A DNA stretch of 64,000 nt from Methylobacterium sp. 17Sr1-1. GTDB lineage: Bacteria > Pseudomonadota > Alphaproteobacteria > Rhizobiales > Beijerinckiaceae. Of this stretch, positions 1-9,447 are shown one piece after another. The stretch is taken from contig NZ_CP029552.1 in NCBI RefSeq assembly GCF_003173775.1, positions 3,830,001 to 3,894,000 on the forward strand, in the 5' to 3' direction. The notes below the pieces were generated by a model. That model was not told where the DNA came from, made no database searches, and worked only from the letters and a program-made list of their open reading frames with translations. The first letter of the stretch is position 1, and each line of letters opens with the position of its first letter. The position numbers and the translations under genes were made by a program.

Positions 1-86
1 AAGGTGACGGGTTCGGTCGTGCCGCGGGTCACGGTCCCGCAGGCGGTCAGGGCGAGGAAGCTCAGGCTGGCGGCGATGATGCGCAT
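1..86 (-). CDS. Small lipoprotein, N-terminal part only (runs off the left edge)
   Basis: Reading leftwards from an ATG at 84-86, the first 28 residues form a lipoprotein signal peptide: a short basic start (MR), a hydrophobic stretch (IIAASLSFLAL) and the lipobox LTAC, with Cys16 as the lipidation site. The mature part begins GTVTRGTTEPVT. A TRGT-S/T-E-PV motif just after the lipid cysteine is typical of short alphaproteobacterial lipoproteins of unknown role. The rest of the gene lies outside the window, so length and function cannot be judged. It would be inserted in the inner or outer membrane. Confidence 0.6.
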   Translation of the reverse strand, partial: MRIIAASLSFLALTACGTVTRGTTEPVT

Positions 87-644
87 CACGTCGGGCTCGC
101 GCGGACGGCCGGCCGGCGGCCGCGTCCACTGTCAGGAGGGCGGTTGATGAGGGGGGGATCCAGGCCGGTCGCCACAAGCTTGACCGTGAGGATCGCCCCG
201 GTTGTCGCGAAAACGTCTACCGCTGTCCAGCCGATATTCTCCATTTGAGACGCAGAGACATCAAAATCTACGTCGGACGAGATGCGGGACGTCCCAGGGA
301 CACACCGTCCCGTGCTCTGCGTCATTCAGCGGAGGTTCGTCCATGATCCGACCGGACGTCTCGAACGGCTCCGGCCTGCCGCACGGTCGAGGGACGATTG
401 AACGCCGGTCGGCATTGCCGATCGTGCCGGAGACGCGTCGGTTCGAGACGCTCGCACATGTTTTTGAGACGCAGACCATGGGTTGCCGGGCCCCGCACTT
501 GGCCGAAGCTGCTACGATGATGCCGCTGCGCCGGCGTCGGACTGTGCCGGGGCCCGGGCGTCGTTGAGTCATTTCGTCATGATCGAGTCGAATGTCGGAC
601 AGTGGCCGCGGACGGTTTGGGAGCGCTTGGCTTGGGAGCGCCCG
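87..644. other. Intergenic stretch with no supported gene
   Basis: Open frames on both strands overlap here, but none has a recognisable motif, a good ribosome-binding site or the strong third-position GC of the neighbours. A 13-base direct repeat (TTTGAGACGCAGA) occurs at 244-256 and 463-475. Nothing else was recognised. Confidence 0.5.
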
Positions 645-737
645 ATGAGCGGGCGCGCGATTTCCCTGATGCTGGCCGTGGCGCTCGTTCTCGCCATCGC
701 GGCGGCGGCGGGCGCGCCGCTCCTCGGGGCGCCCTGA
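645..737 (+). CDS. Possible 30-residue single-span membrane peptide
   Basis: An ATG at 645 follows a GGGAG ribosome-binding site about six bases upstream. It opens a 30-codon frame beginning MSGRAISLML, followed by one hydrophobic Ala/Leu/Val segment of about 20 residues and a short tail. It ends just before the converging mscS-type gene. Small hydrophobic peptides of this kind are common but rarely characterised. A chance frame in Ala-rich GC-rich DNA cannot be excluded, so the call is tentative and no function is proposed. Confidence 0.3.
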   Translation: MSGRAISLMLAVALVLAIAAAAGAPLLGAP

Positions 738-762
738 CGGTCGCGCCCTGAGCCGCCGCCCG

Positions 763-3105
763 TCAGGCCGCCGGCGGCCCGCCGAGCTTGATGCCGGCGC
801 GGCGAAACAGCGTCAGCCAGATCGTGTTGAGTTCGCTGCGGGTCGCGTCGCTCGCCGCGAGATCGACCAGGAAGCAGCGCACCTCGACTTCGAGGCCGTG
901 CTCGCCGATCCGCATCAGGAGGGCGCTCGGAGCCGGATGGGCCGCGACGTTGGGGTGGCGCTCCGCCACCTTCAGCAGGATCTCGTGCAGCACCTCGACG
1001 TCGGTCTCCTTGTCGAGGATCAGCGGCACGCGCAGGCGCTGGGTGTCGTCCGTGAGGGTCTTGTTGCGGACGATCGAGGTGATGAGATCGGTGTTCGGCA
1101 CCACGAGGTCGGTGCGGTCGCCGGTGGCGATCAGGGTGGAGCGCACGCTGATCCGCTTCACCCGGCCCTCCTCGCCCTTGACGGTGACGAGGTCGCCGAC
1201 CCGGATCGGCCGCTCGGCGAGCACGATCAGCCCCGAGACGAAGTTCGACACGATGCTCTGGAGGCCGAAGCCGATGCCGACCGAGAGGGCGCCGGCGATC
1301 ACCGTGAGGCTCTGCGGGTTCACCCCGAGCTGGCCGAGCGCCATCACCAGCGTCAGGGCGAGGCCGCCTGAGCCAACCACCGTGATGACCGAGTAGCGCG
1401 CCCCGGCATCGAGCCGCGTATGGGGCAGGAAGCGCCGGTCGAGCCACCCGGTGGCGAGGCGGGTCGCCAGCAGGCCGGCGCCGAAGGCCAGGAGCGCGAG
1501 GCCGGCGGCGCCGAGCCAGCCGCGCAGATCCGCCACGGTGGTGCCGAGGAAGGCGTCCTGGAACGGGTTCAGCTCGCCGTGGGCGAGGCTCCACGGGCCG
1601 ATCACCACGAACGCCATCGCGCCGACGACGAGGGCGTGCAGCAGGCCCGAGAGCGCGATCGAGGCGAGCGCCAGCGTTCCGGGCCGGAGCGAGACGGTGC
1701 GGCACAGCCGCGACAGCCGCGCCGAGCGGGCGACGTCCTCAGGCGCCACCGAGAGCGCGTCGACGCAGATCAGCACGATCCAGCCCAAGGCCACCAGCAC
1801 CCCGGTGACGAGGAGGCGCCCGACCAGGAAGTCGCCGAGCGCCGTGAGGCCGAGGAGCACGCAGGCGACGGCGGCCGCCGTCACCGCCCAGACGAGGGGC
1901 CCTAGCGCCCCGAGGAAGCCGACTGGTGCGGCCGCCGGCATCGCCGCCAGCGCGGCCCCGTCCGGGGGCTCCGCGTTTGGAGGCTCGGCATGGGCGAGCC
2001 GCGCCAGGGCGCCGGCGAGGAGGGCGCAGCAGGCGAGCACCGCGAGGATCGTGGCGGCCTCGCCGATCGCCGGCCGGAACCGCGCCATGACGGCGAACTC
2101 GGCGAGGACGAGGTATCCTGCGTAGATCAGCAGCATCGCGGTGCCGGTGCGATGGATGGTCCGGGCCGCCGGGTCGCCGACCGCCAGGAGCCGCAGGGCG
2201 GGATCGTGCGGCGCCGCCAGCGCCCGCAGGATGCCGGTGCCGAGGATCGCGCCGGCGATGGCCGCGAGCAGCCGCACCGCGAGGGAATCGACGCTGCCGG
2301 GCGACAGGTCCATGTCCTCGTTGAGCAGGATCAGGAGGCCGAGGGCCACCGGCACCGGGGCCACCGTGACGACGAGGTCGATCATGGCGTGGACCGCCGC
2401 CGCCCGGCGCGGACCGATGCCCGCCCGCTCGCAGACGCGCCGCCAGCGCCGCGCCAGGCGCCGACCCGCCGAGCGGGCGATCCCGTAGAGGATCAGCCCG
2501 AGGACCAGCACCAAGGCCGCGCCGAGCATCTCCTCGTCGTCCAGGCCGGTCTCCGCCGCCCGCGCCCGCAGGTCCGCCAGCCGCTCGCCGACCTGTGGCA
2601 GGGCCCGGTCGAGGAGCTCACCCCAGAAGGCCGGGGTGAGCGGGCTCGGGCTCGGGGCGAGCAGGCGCCGGGCGAACAGCGCGCGCCGCGCCTCGGTCGC
2701 GCGGGCCAGGAGGTCTTCGGCGGTCCGCAGGCTCTGACCGTCCTGCCGCAGCCGCGCCTCGACCTGCGCCAGCTCGGCCTCGACCTGCCGCTTCTCGGCG
2801 GCGGCGGCCTCCGGCACCGCGGCGCGCCCGATCTCGGCGAGCTGCGCCTGGAGCCGGCTGCGACCCGCCTCCGCCTCCCGCCGCAAGGCCTTGGCCACGG
2901 CGATCAGGGCCTCGGCCCGGTCGCGCAGGCCGAGCAGGCCCTTGAAGTCGCCCTGCAGCCGCTCGGCCTCCGCCCGGGCCGCCGCGATCCCGGTGGTGAG
3001 TTCGGTGCGGCGGGTGTCGTCGGTCTGGGCCGACGCCGGGAGGACCAGCCCGAGCAGGAGTGCCAGCGCGATCAGGAGGCCGCGGAGAAGACCGGGAAGA
3101 GGCAT
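763..3105 (-). CDS. Large MscS-family mechanosensitive channel with periplasmic N-terminal domain
   Basis: This 780-residue inner-membrane protein should open under membrane tension and release solutes during hypo-osmotic shock. I place the start at 3105 because a signal peptide begins there (MPLPGLLRGLL..., cleavage near PASAQ). An upstream ATG at 3207 would add 34 residues with no signal character. After the signal comes a periplasmic, Arg/Glu/Ala-rich coiled-coil region (about 27-180) like the DUF3772 part of large MscS proteins. About ten membrane helices follow. The C-terminal third holds the conserved MscS pore and beta domain, with the segments GIGFGLQSIVSNFVSGL and RPIRVGDLV. E. coli MscS has 286 residues, so this is the MscK/YbiO-like large class. 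Confidence 0.85.
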   Translation of the reverse strand: MPLPGLLRGLLIALALLLGLVLPASAQTDDTRRTELTTGIAAARAEAERLQGDFKGLLGLRDRAEALIAVAKALRREAEAGRSRLQAQLAEIGRAAVPEAAAAEKRQVEAELAQVEARLRQDGQSLRTAEDLLARATEARRALFARRLLAPSPSPLTPAFWGELLDRALPQVGERLADLRARAAETGLDDEEMLGAALVLVLGLILYGIARSAGRRLARRWRRVCERAGIGPRRAAAVHAMIDLVVTVAPVPVALGLLILLNEDMDLSPGSVDSLAVRLLAAIAGAILGTGILRALAAPHDPALRLLAVGDPAARTIHRTGTAMLLIYAGYLVLAEFAVMARFRPAIGEAATILAVLACCALLAGALARLAHAEPPNAEPPDGAALAAMPAAAPVGFLGALGPLVWAVTAAAVACVLLGLTALGDFLVGRLLVTGVLVALGWIVLICVDALSVAPEDVARSARLSRLCRTVSLRPGTLALASIALSGLLHALVVGAMAFVVIGPWSLAHGELNPFQDAFLGTTVADLRGWLGAAGLALLAFGAGLLATRLATGWLDRRFLPHTRLDAGARYSVITVVGSGGLALTLVMALGQLGVNPQSLTVIAGALSVGIGFGLQSIVSNFVSGLIVLAERPIRVGDLVTVKGEEGRVKRISVRSTLIATGDRTDLVVPNTDLITSIVRNKTLTDDTQRLRVPLILDKETDVEVLHEILLKVAERHPNVAAHPAPSALLMRIGEHGLEVEVRCFLVDLAASDATRSELNTIWLTLFRRAGIKLGGPPAA

Positions 3106-3330
3106 GCGAGGGGAGACTTGGAAGACAGCCCGGGACGCCGCGCCGTGCGAAGCTTGGCCGCAGAGTGCGTAGCATGGCCGTGCCGATCGGCAAGAGAAAG
3201 CAGGCACGAGAAAGCAGGCACAAGAGGGGTGGGCGTCAGTGTTTTCGAAGGCCCTCGCTGGGTGCGGCAGGATTGCCGTGCTTCCGCGTCTCGGCGATAT
3301 CCGCCGAATCTATTATGATACCGGAAAAGC

Positions 3331-3504
3331 GCGGGATCCTCTCTCCCGAGAGGGGTAGGGGTGAGGGTGGCTCGGTGTCCGAATAAGACAACAAACGTCG
3401 AGCTGCGCAGCTCGACGGGTCAGGATCACTGCGGCGGCCGAGCCACCCTCACGCGGGATCTTCGATCCCCACGACCCCTCTCCCACTCGGGAGAGGGGAG
3501 ACGC
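3331..3504. repeat. Family-1 palindromic intergenic repeat, copy 1
   Basis: The element starts GCGGGATCC, CTCTCCCGAGAGGGGTAGGG and ends CCCCTCTCCCACTCGGGAGA, GGGGAGACGC. Its two arms are complementary, with a variable middle of about 60 bases. Similar elements lie at 45661-45821, 49525-49764 and 53596-53789. All are intergenic. This one fills most of the gap between the channel gene and the spermidine-synthase-like gene. The role is unknown; it may fold as a long hairpin in RNA or be a non-autonomous mobile repeat. Confidence 0.8.
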
Positions 3505-3541
3505 ACTTCATCTTTACTTCGTGGTTTGATCGGAAATCATA

Positions 3542-4252
3542 TCACACGCCCTCGGCCGGGCGCGTCGCGATCCAGACCACGTGCGGGGTCCGCCCGGGGC
3601 GCTCGGAGCGGAGGCGGTGCTCCACGACCGAGAAGCCGGTGCGCTGGAGCCGGGCCTTGAACTTCCGGTCCGGGCAGCCGGACCAGATTCCGAGCAGGCC
3701 CCCCGGGCGCAGGGCCCAGCGCGCCCGCTTCAAGCCCCAGACATCGTAGAGCCGGTCGTTGGCCCGGCTGACCAGGCCGCGCGGGCCGTTGTCGACGTCG
3801 AGCAGGATCGCGTCCCAGGCCTGCGGCCCGGACTGGATCACCCGGGTGACGTCGCCCTCGCGGATCTCGACCCGCGGGTCGTCGAGGCAGGCGCCGAAGA
3901 CGTGCGCCAGCGGCCCGCGGGCCCAGGCCAGGACCGAGGGCACCAGCTCGGCGACGACCACCTTGGCGTCGGGCCCGAGCTCGGCGAGCGCCGCCCGCAG
4001 GGTGAAGCCCATGCCGAGCCCGCCGATCAGCACCCGCGGCGCCGGATGGTCGCGCAACTGCGCACAGGCGAGGATCGCGAGGTCGCGCTCCGAGCCGCTG
4101 CGATGGCTGCCCATCAGCTCCATGCCCTCGACGACGATCAGGTACTCGTCGTCGCGCCGCACCAGCCTCAAGGAGCCGCCGCCGGGGATCGGGCCGGTGT
4201 CCAGTTCGGTCCAGGCCGCCAGCGCCGCGCCGGGCACGGGGGAACGCCGCAT
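3542..4252 (-). CDS. Spermidine-synthase-like class I methyltransferase-fold enzyme
   Basis: The 236-residue protein has the Rossmann fold shared by spermidine synthases and SAM-dependent methyltransferases: the glycine loop LIGGLGMGFTLRAAL, an acidic ribose-binding strand end (VVVAELVPSVLAW), and DVTRVIQ followed by DAILLDVDNGP. The ATG at 4252 is preferred over a GTG at 4267 because GGAGAG lies about eight bases upstream of it. Similar proteins in Methylobacterium are usually labelled spermidine synthase, but the substrate cannot be read from the sequence. It sits upstream of proB on the same strand but is separated from it by 73 bases and reads away from it. Confidence 0.65.
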   Translation of the reverse strand: MRRSPVPGAALAAWTELDTGPIPGGGSLRLVRRDDEYLIVVEGMELMGSHRSGSERDLAILACAQLRDHPAPRVLIGGLGMGFTLRAALAELGPDAKVVVAELVPSVLAWARGPLAHVFGACLDDPRVEIREGDVTRVIQSGPQAWDAILLDVDNGPRGLVSRANDRLYDVWGLKRARWALRPGGLLGIWSGCPDRKFKARLQRTGFSVVEHRLRSERPGRTPHVVWIATRPAEGV

Positions 4253-4325
4253 CGCTCGTCTCTCCACCGCCGGGGGAGGGGCGGGCGCCTCGTCGTTGAA
4301 AAGGGATGGACCGTCCGGCCGCGGG

Positions 4326-5477
4326 TCAGTCGCCCACCAGGGCGAGGTCGTCCCGGTGCACCATGGCGGCCCGGCCCGGATAGCCTAAGACCGCCTCGAT
4401 CTCCCGGCTCGACCGTCCGAGGATGCGCCCGGCATCGTCGCTGTCGTAGGCGACGAGGCCGCGGCCGAGAACCCCGCCGTCGCGGGCCCGGATCGTCACC
4501 GCGTCGCCGCGGCTGAAGCTGCCCTCGACCCGTACCACGCCGACCGGCAGTAGGCTCGCCCCGCCCTGGAGCGCGCGGGCCGCGCCGGCATCGATCGTCA
4601 GGGTGCCGCGCGGCTCCAGCGAACCGGCGATCCAGGTCTTGCGGGCCGCGCCCGGCGTCGAGCCGGCGAGGAACCACGAGCAGCGCGCGCCCGCCGCCAC
4701 CGCCTTGAGCGGGTTCTTCGGGCGCCCGTCGGCGATCATCATGTGGGTGCCGCCCGCGACCGCGATCTTGGCCGCCTCGACCTTGGTGCGCATGCCGCCG
4801 CGGGACAGTTCCGAGGCGGGCCCTCCCGCCATGGCGTCGATCTCCGGGGTGATCCGGGCGATCACCGGCAGGTGCTCGGCGCCCGGGTCGCTCGCCGGCG
4901 GGGCGGTGTAGAGCCCGTCGATGTCGGAGAACAGCACCAGCAGGTCGGCGCCGATCATCGTGGCGACGCGGGCGGCGAGGCGGTCGTTGTCGCCGTAGCG
5001 GATCTCCGAGGTCGCCACCGTGTCGTTCTCGTTGACGACCGGGACGGCGCGCTCCTCCAGGAGCTTGAGCGTGGTGGCCCGCGCGTTGAGGTAGCGCCGG
5101 CGCTCCTCGGTGTCCTGCGGCGTCACCAGGATCTGGCCGGCGACGATGCCGTGATGGGCGAGCGCCTCCGACCAGTGCCGGGCGAGCGCGATCTGCCCCA
5201 CCGCCGCGGCGGCCTGGCTCTCCTCCAGCCGCAGGGGGCCCGGGGCGAAGTTGAGCACCGTGCGCCCGAGCGCGATCGACCCGGAGGAGACCACCAGCAC
5301 GTCGACGCCGCGGCCGTGCAGGTCGGCGATGTCCTCGGCCAGAGCCGCTAGCCAGGCATGCCGCAGCCGCCCCCGCGCCCGGTCGACGAGGAGCGCCGAG
5401 CCGACCTTCAGGACGACGCGGCGGAACTGGTCGAGGGTGGGGGTCTCGGGCGGGCGGGGCGCTGGAATCGTGAGCAT
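4326..5477 (-). CDS. proB: Glutamate 5-kinase
   Basis: ProB phosphorylates glutamate with ATP, the first and feedback-controlled step of proline synthesis, in the cytosol. The 383-residue protein has the amino-acid kinase domain at about 20-260 ([12 protein letters not shown] near residue 21, [24 protein letters not shown]-type segment [19 protein letters not shown]) and a C-terminal PUA domain at about 290-370. I place the start at 5477 (MLTIPAPRP). A longer frame to 5570 runs back into the vapB2 gene and is unlikely. There is no strong ribosome-binding site just upstream, and a GTG 15 bases earlier is an alternative. In relatives proB follows obgE closely; here toxin-antitoxin genes separate them. 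Confidence 0.92.
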   Translation of the reverse strand: MLTIPAPRPPETPTLDQFRRVVLKVGSALLVDRARGRLRHAWLAALAEDIADLHGRGVDVLVVSSGSIALGRTVLNFAPGPLRLEESQAAAAVGQIALARHWSEALAHHGIVAGQILVTPQDTEERRRYLNARATTLKLLEERAVPVVNENDTVATSEIRYGDNDRLAARVATMIGADLLVLFSDIDGLYTAPPASDPGAEHLPVIARITPEIDAMAGGPASELSRGGMRTKVEAAKIAVAGGTHMMIADGRPKNPLKAVAAGARCSWFLAGSTPGAARKTWIAGSLEPRGTLTIDAGAARALQGGASLLPVGVVRVEGSFSRGDAVTIRARDGGVLGRGLVAYDSDDAGRILGRSSREIEAVLGYPGRAAMVHRDDLALVGD

Positions 5478-5488
5478 GGGGCCGAGTG

Positions 5489-5521
5489 TCACGGGAGAGC
5501 GGGCGTGTCGAGGGCGATCAT
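5489..5521 (-). pseudogene. Stub of a second vapC toxin gene (vapC2), 10 codons left
   Basis: An ATG at 5519-5521 overlaps the vapB2 stop by ATGA, exactly as vapC overlaps vapB at 6280-6283. It encodes [10 protein letters not shown] and stops. The intact VapC upstream starts MIAVDTSALL, so seven of the first ten residues match, including the catalytic Asp5. After the stop the sequence runs directly into proB. The simplest reading is that the rest of a second PIN toxin was deleted. This is inference from a short match supported by the identical gene junction. Confidence 0.6.
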
Positions 5522-5775
5522 ACCGGTAGACCGTTCTCGTCGTAGAAGTCGGAATGCTCCGAGGTGGCACCCGGCAGCCGATACCGGGCCACGTCCTTCA
5601 CGAGGACGCGCAGGGCGTCGTACTCCTCCCGTTGGGCAGGAGTGAGGAACGCCGTTGCGACGGCATGTGCGCCGGATTCGTGCAAGGGGCGCGCGACGCC
5701 GTCGGACGTCGTCTCAGGACACTCCGCCATCCGCTCGGCGATATCGGCGGAATCGATGACAGGACGCTTCGCCAT
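5518..5775 (-). CDS. Second VapB-type antitoxin, without an intact toxin partner
   Basis: The 85-residue protein resembles the VapB at 6280-6564 along its length: start MAKRPVIDS versus MAEPLIIDS, a middle with [11 protein letters not shown] versus GTTPDDAVAQAL, and the tail [14 protein letters not shown] versus SDHSDLYDEDGLPR. In VapB proteins the C-terminal tail wraps into the toxin's active-site groove, so this part is conserved even though the partner toxin is only a stub. A GGAG site lies about seven bases before the ATG. It could neutralise the upstream VapC, repress the locus, or be a relic. It lies 40 bases upstream of proB. Confidence 0.65.
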   Translation of the reverse strand: MAKRPVIDSADIAERMAECPETTSDGVARPLHESGAHAVATAFLTPAQREEYDALRVLVKDVARYRLPGATSEHSDFYDENGLPV

Positions 5776-5801
5776 CAGCCACTCCGTTGCGATCCGAGTT
5801 C

Positions 5802-5882
5802 TTACGCTTCTGCCATCCTCTCGACCGAGAGAACCGAAGCCAGCCTCACGAGGTCGCGAACTTGGTCGAGGGCGGTTTTCAT
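5802..5882 (-). CDS. Possible 26-residue peptide coupled to vapC
   Basis: The ATG at 5880-5882 overlaps the vapC stop codon by four bases (ATGA). The frame encodes a 26-residue, likely helical peptide starting MKTALDQVRDLVRLAS and ends 26 bases before vapB2. The coupling is the main support. The peptide has no known motif. It may be a remnant produced when the second toxin-antitoxin module decayed, or a small real protein. Codon use is uninformative at this length. Confidence 0.35.
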   Translation of the reverse strand: MKTALDQVRDLVRLASVLSVERMAEA

Positions 5883-6283
5883 GGCCGTACGCTCACGGCA
5901 GGCACGAGGTCCGTCCTGCTTAAATCGTTCCCCTTGAACAACAGAGGAAGATTGTCACGCTTGGCGATCGCGTAGCACAAGCAGTCGCCGAAATTTAAGG
6001 ACGCGGGATGCCCGCGACCTTTCCCGTACCGATCGAATGCCTGTTGAGCGATGAAGGTATGGGCTGCCGTAAAAGGGAGGAGTGTAAGATTCGAGAGCAC
6101 CATGAGATCACGCAGGATGGCTGTCGCATCGGGCTCGCCGCGGCGCTCGACGGCGATATGCGCTTCCAGGGCTGTCGGTGTGCCCAAGACACAGTCTTCC
6201 CGCGCCAAAGCGGCGAGAAAGGTTTGCGCCTCCGGCTCGCCGAAGGCTATGGCGAGCAGCGCCGACGTATCGACCGCGATCAT
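5879..6283 (-). CDS. vapC: VapC-type PIN-domain ribonuclease toxin
   Basis: The 134-residue PIN-domain protein is the toxin of a type II system; family members cut tRNA or rRNA and stop translation when free of antitoxin. The four acidic metal-binding residues are present: Asp5 (MIAVDTSALL), Glu40 (PTALEAHIAV), Asp100 (LNFGDCLCYA) and Asp120 (FKGNDLSRTD). The start overlaps the vapB stop (ATGA at 6280-6283), the usual antitoxin-first arrangement. Base composition is visibly less GC-rich than in obgE and proB on either side, consistent with acquisition. Transcription is probably autorepressed by the VapBC complex upstream of vapB. Confidence 0.88.
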   Translation of the reverse strand: MIAVDTSALLAIAFGEPEAQTFLAALAREDCVLGTPTALEAHIAVERRGEPDATAILRDLMVLSNLTLLPFTAAHTFIAQQAFDRYGKGRGHPASLNFGDCLCYAIAKRDNLPLLFKGNDLSRTDLVPAVSVRP

Positions 6284-6564
6284 CGCGGCAGGCCATCCTC
6301 GTCGTAGAGGTCGCTGTGATCGGAGTTCGTCCCCGGCGGCAGCTTGGCCCTGACAGCCGCGCCGTGCGCCAGGATGTCGGCGATGAAGGCTTCCCGATCC
6401 CGAAGGGGTTGCCGCGGAGCCATCAGGGCACGCGCCGCCGACGTCTCGTCATAGGCCCGTAGCGCCTGCGCGACGGCGTCGTCCGGGGTTGTCCCGAGAC
6501 GCTTCGCGAGACGGCGGACCAGCCGCAGCGTCTCGTTGCTGTCGATGATCAGAGGCTCGGCCAT
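6280..6564 (-). CDS. vapB: VapB-type antitoxin
   Basis: The 94-residue protein of the Rv0623-like/PSK-type VapB class has an N-terminal part that should dimerise and bind DNA (IIDSNETLRLVRRLAKRLG, then TTPDDAVAQALRAY). Its C-terminal toxin-binding tail is SDHSDLYDEDGLPR. It precedes vapC with a four-base overlap and starts 48 bases after the obgE stop, so it could be expressed both from its own promoter and by read-through from obgE. Confidence 0.85.
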   Translation of the reverse strand: MAEPLIIDSNETLRLVRRLAKRLGTTPDDAVAQALRAYDETSAARALMAPRQPLRDREAFIADILAHGAAVRAKLPPGTNSDHSDLYDEDGLPR

Positions 6565-6612
6565 GGGGCATCTCCCGTCTGCGCGGAGGCTACCGCGTGA
6601 CGCGCGTCAACC

Positions 6613-7701
<1,089 letters not shown>

Positions 7702-7706
7702 TCAGA

Positions 7707-8339
7707 TCAGGCGCCGGCCCGGCATTCCGGCCGGTCGTGACGCTCGAAGACGAGGCCGGCGGCGTGCCAGGTCTTCAGGCTGTCCCAGGCCCGCCGGTCG
7801 AGCCGGAAACGGTCGACCGGGAAGACGCCGCCGCGGGCCGGGAAGGCCTGCAGGCCGGAGCCGACCGAGGCGAAGCCGCACTTCTCCAGCACCCGCCGCG
7901 AGGCCGGGTTGACGACCCGGGCCGACGAGGTGAGCTCGCTCCCCTCCGTATAGGCGAAGAAGGCGTCGATCATCGCCCGCGCGGCTTCCGTCGCGAGGCC
8001 CTGGCCCCAATGCGGCGTGCCGAGCCAGTAGCCGAGATGCGGCGCGCCGTCCGGATCGGGCTCGATGCTGACGATGCCGATCGCCTGGGTCGGGTGCCGC
8101 CGCGGCGTGATCGCCATGACGAGTGCCCGCCCGTCCGCATTGGCCTGCCGCGATTCGAGGATGAACCTGTCCACGGTCGGCGGATCGAGCGGATGCGGAA
8201 TGCGCGCGGTCATCCCGGCTACGGCTTTCTCACCGGCGAAACGGACGAGGGCTTGCGCGTCGGCCTGACGGGCCCAGCGCAGCCACAGCCTCCGGGTCTC
8301 GAGCCGGAAGACATCGTCGCGGGTGAGGTCGGGAAACAT
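7707..8339 (-). CDS. RimJ/RimL-type GNAT acetyltransferase
   Basis: The 210-residue N-acetyltransferase starts MFPDLTRDDVFRLETRRLWL, the usual 'ETxRLxLR' opening of the RimJ/RimL subfamily, so I choose the ATG at 8339 over one 60 codons upstream. The acetyl-CoA loop is seen in YWLGTPHWGQGLATEAARAM, and the C-terminal NPASRRVLEKCGF motif is typical. The substrate is probably a protein N-terminus or small amine and cannot be specified. It lies between rpmA and obgE, a place where unrelated GNAT genes are common in this group. Confidence 0.8.
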   Translation of the reverse strand: MFPDLTRDDVFRLETRRLWLRWARQADAQALVRFAGEKAVAGMTARIPHPLDPPTVDRFILESRQANADGRALVMAITPRRHPTQAIGIVSIEPDPDGAPHLGYWLGTPHWGQGLATEAARAMIDAFFAYTEGSELTSSARVVNPASRRVLEKCGFASVGSGLQAFPARGGVFPVDRFRLDRRAWDSLKTWHAAGLVFERHDRPECRAGA

Positions 8340-8400
8340 CGCCTGACTCCGATCCGAACCCAGAGCCTCCCGCTCGGGCACGGTTGCGAGAACGACGAAA

Positions 8401-8425
8401 GGGAAGGTGGTTGCCCCACCTTCCC
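8401..8425 (-). terminator. Terminator-like hairpin after rpmA
   Basis: A perfect 10-bp stem, GGGAAGGTGG (8401-8410) pairing with CCACCTTCCC (8416-8425), has a five-base loop. On the minus strand it is followed by TTTCGTCGTT, a weak T-tract. It lies about 110 bases past the rpmA stop and upstream of the GNAT start, so it probably ends or attenuates the rplU-rpmA transcript. Confidence 0.6.
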
Positions 8426-8532
8426 CTCGTGATCTCGCTCGGAGCTTGGCCGTATCGGGCCTAAGATGAGCAGGAGTCGCCGGGTCGGTGTGGGGACACC
8501 GGCGGAGCTCCCTCGTCACTGGCTCCGTCGGG

Positions 8533-8814
8533 TTACTCTGCGGCCTCCAGGGCCGGGGCGGCGTCGTTGGCGACGACCGTTACGAAGGCGCGGCCTCGTT
8601 TGGTGATAAATTGCACGCGGCCGTCGGTGAGCGCGAAGAGGGTGTGGTCGGTGCCCATGCCGACGTTCACGCCGGGATGCCACTTGGTGCCGCGCTGACG
8701 CACGATGATGTTGCCGGCGATGACGGACTCGCTGCCGAACTTCTTCACGCCGAGACGACGACCAGCCGAATCGCGACCGTTGCGGGACGAACCGCCTGCC
8801 TTCTTGTGAGCCAT
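8533..8814 (-). CDS. rpmA: 50S ribosomal protein L27
   Basis: The 93-residue protein begins [20 protein letters not shown], the near-invariant L27 N-terminus that reaches towards the peptidyl-transferase centre. It continues with LGVKKFG and [14 protein letters not shown]. There is no N-terminal extension needing cleavage, unlike in Firmicutes. It lies 42 bases after rplU in the standard rplU-rpmA order. Confidence 0.97.
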   Translation of the reverse strand: MAHKKAGGSSRNGRDSAGRRLGVKKFGSESVIAGNIIVRQRGTKWHPGVNVGMGTDHTLFALTDGRVQFITKRGRAFVTVVANDAAPALEAAE

Positions 8815-8856
8815 GGGGCTAACTCCTGAATTCTGGAAAAAGGGCTCGCGGCCAGC

Positions 8857-9174
8857 TTACGCGGCGCTGATGCCCGTGACGCGGACCACGGTGAGGTCCT
8901 GGCGGTGACCGCGCTTGCGGCGCGAGTTCTGGCGGCGGCGCTTCTTGAAGGCGATGACCTTCGGGCCGCGGGCCTGCTTCACGATCTCGCCGGCGACGCT
9001 GACGCCCGACACCAGCGGGGCGCCGACCTGGGTCGCGCCGGCGCCGTCGGTGAACAGCAGCACTTCGCCGAAGGTGACCGCGGTGCCGGCCTCGCCCTCG
9101 AGCTTCTCGATCGTGATGACGTCGTTGGCGGCGACGCGGTACTGCTTGCCGCCGGTCTTGATCACTGCGAACAT
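8857..9174 (-). CDS. rplU: 50S ribosomal protein L21
   Basis: The 105-residue protein starts [14 protein letters not shown] and contains [17 protein letters not shown], the basic 23S rRNA-binding segment of L21. The ATG at 9174 is fixed by the conserved N-terminus; an open frame extends far upstream but has no homology. It is the first gene of rplU-rpmA, and the 5' leader contains a small GC hairpin (9202-9216). Confidence 0.97.
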   Translation of the reverse strand: MFAVIKTGGKQYRVAANDVITIEKLEGEAGTAVTFGEVLLFTDGAGATQVGAPLVSGVSVAGEIVKQARGPKVIAFKKRRRQNSRRKRGHRQDLTVVRVTGISAA

Positions 9175-9447
9175 CGTTCTCGTCCGTGTTCCATCCGGCC
9201 TCCGGCACCCTGCCGGGGTCGTCTTTTTGACAATTGACGCTCGGGGGTCTGGATCAGACCATCGCGAACGCGACGGCGCGCGGACCGTGCAGCCCGCGCG
9301 CCAGATGGCACCGTTACGGGTGCGCGCGCCGCCTGTCAACGGCATCGCCCCCGGTTTCGCCGCCCCGCCTTGATTTCCCGTCCTCCTTCGCCGAAGACCG
9401 CCCGGCGGCGGGCCGGACGGCTTGAGCCGGAGGAGCGGGAGACCACG

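Noticed and set aside
202..572. Overlapping open frames of 100-120 codons on both strands.
   Set aside because: Arg/Pro-rich products without motifs, no good start site, and typical of open antisense frames in high-GC DNA.
5478..5570. Longer ProB starting at 5570.
   Set aside because: It would extend through the vapC2 stub and into vapB2 and adds residues unlike any ProB N-terminus.
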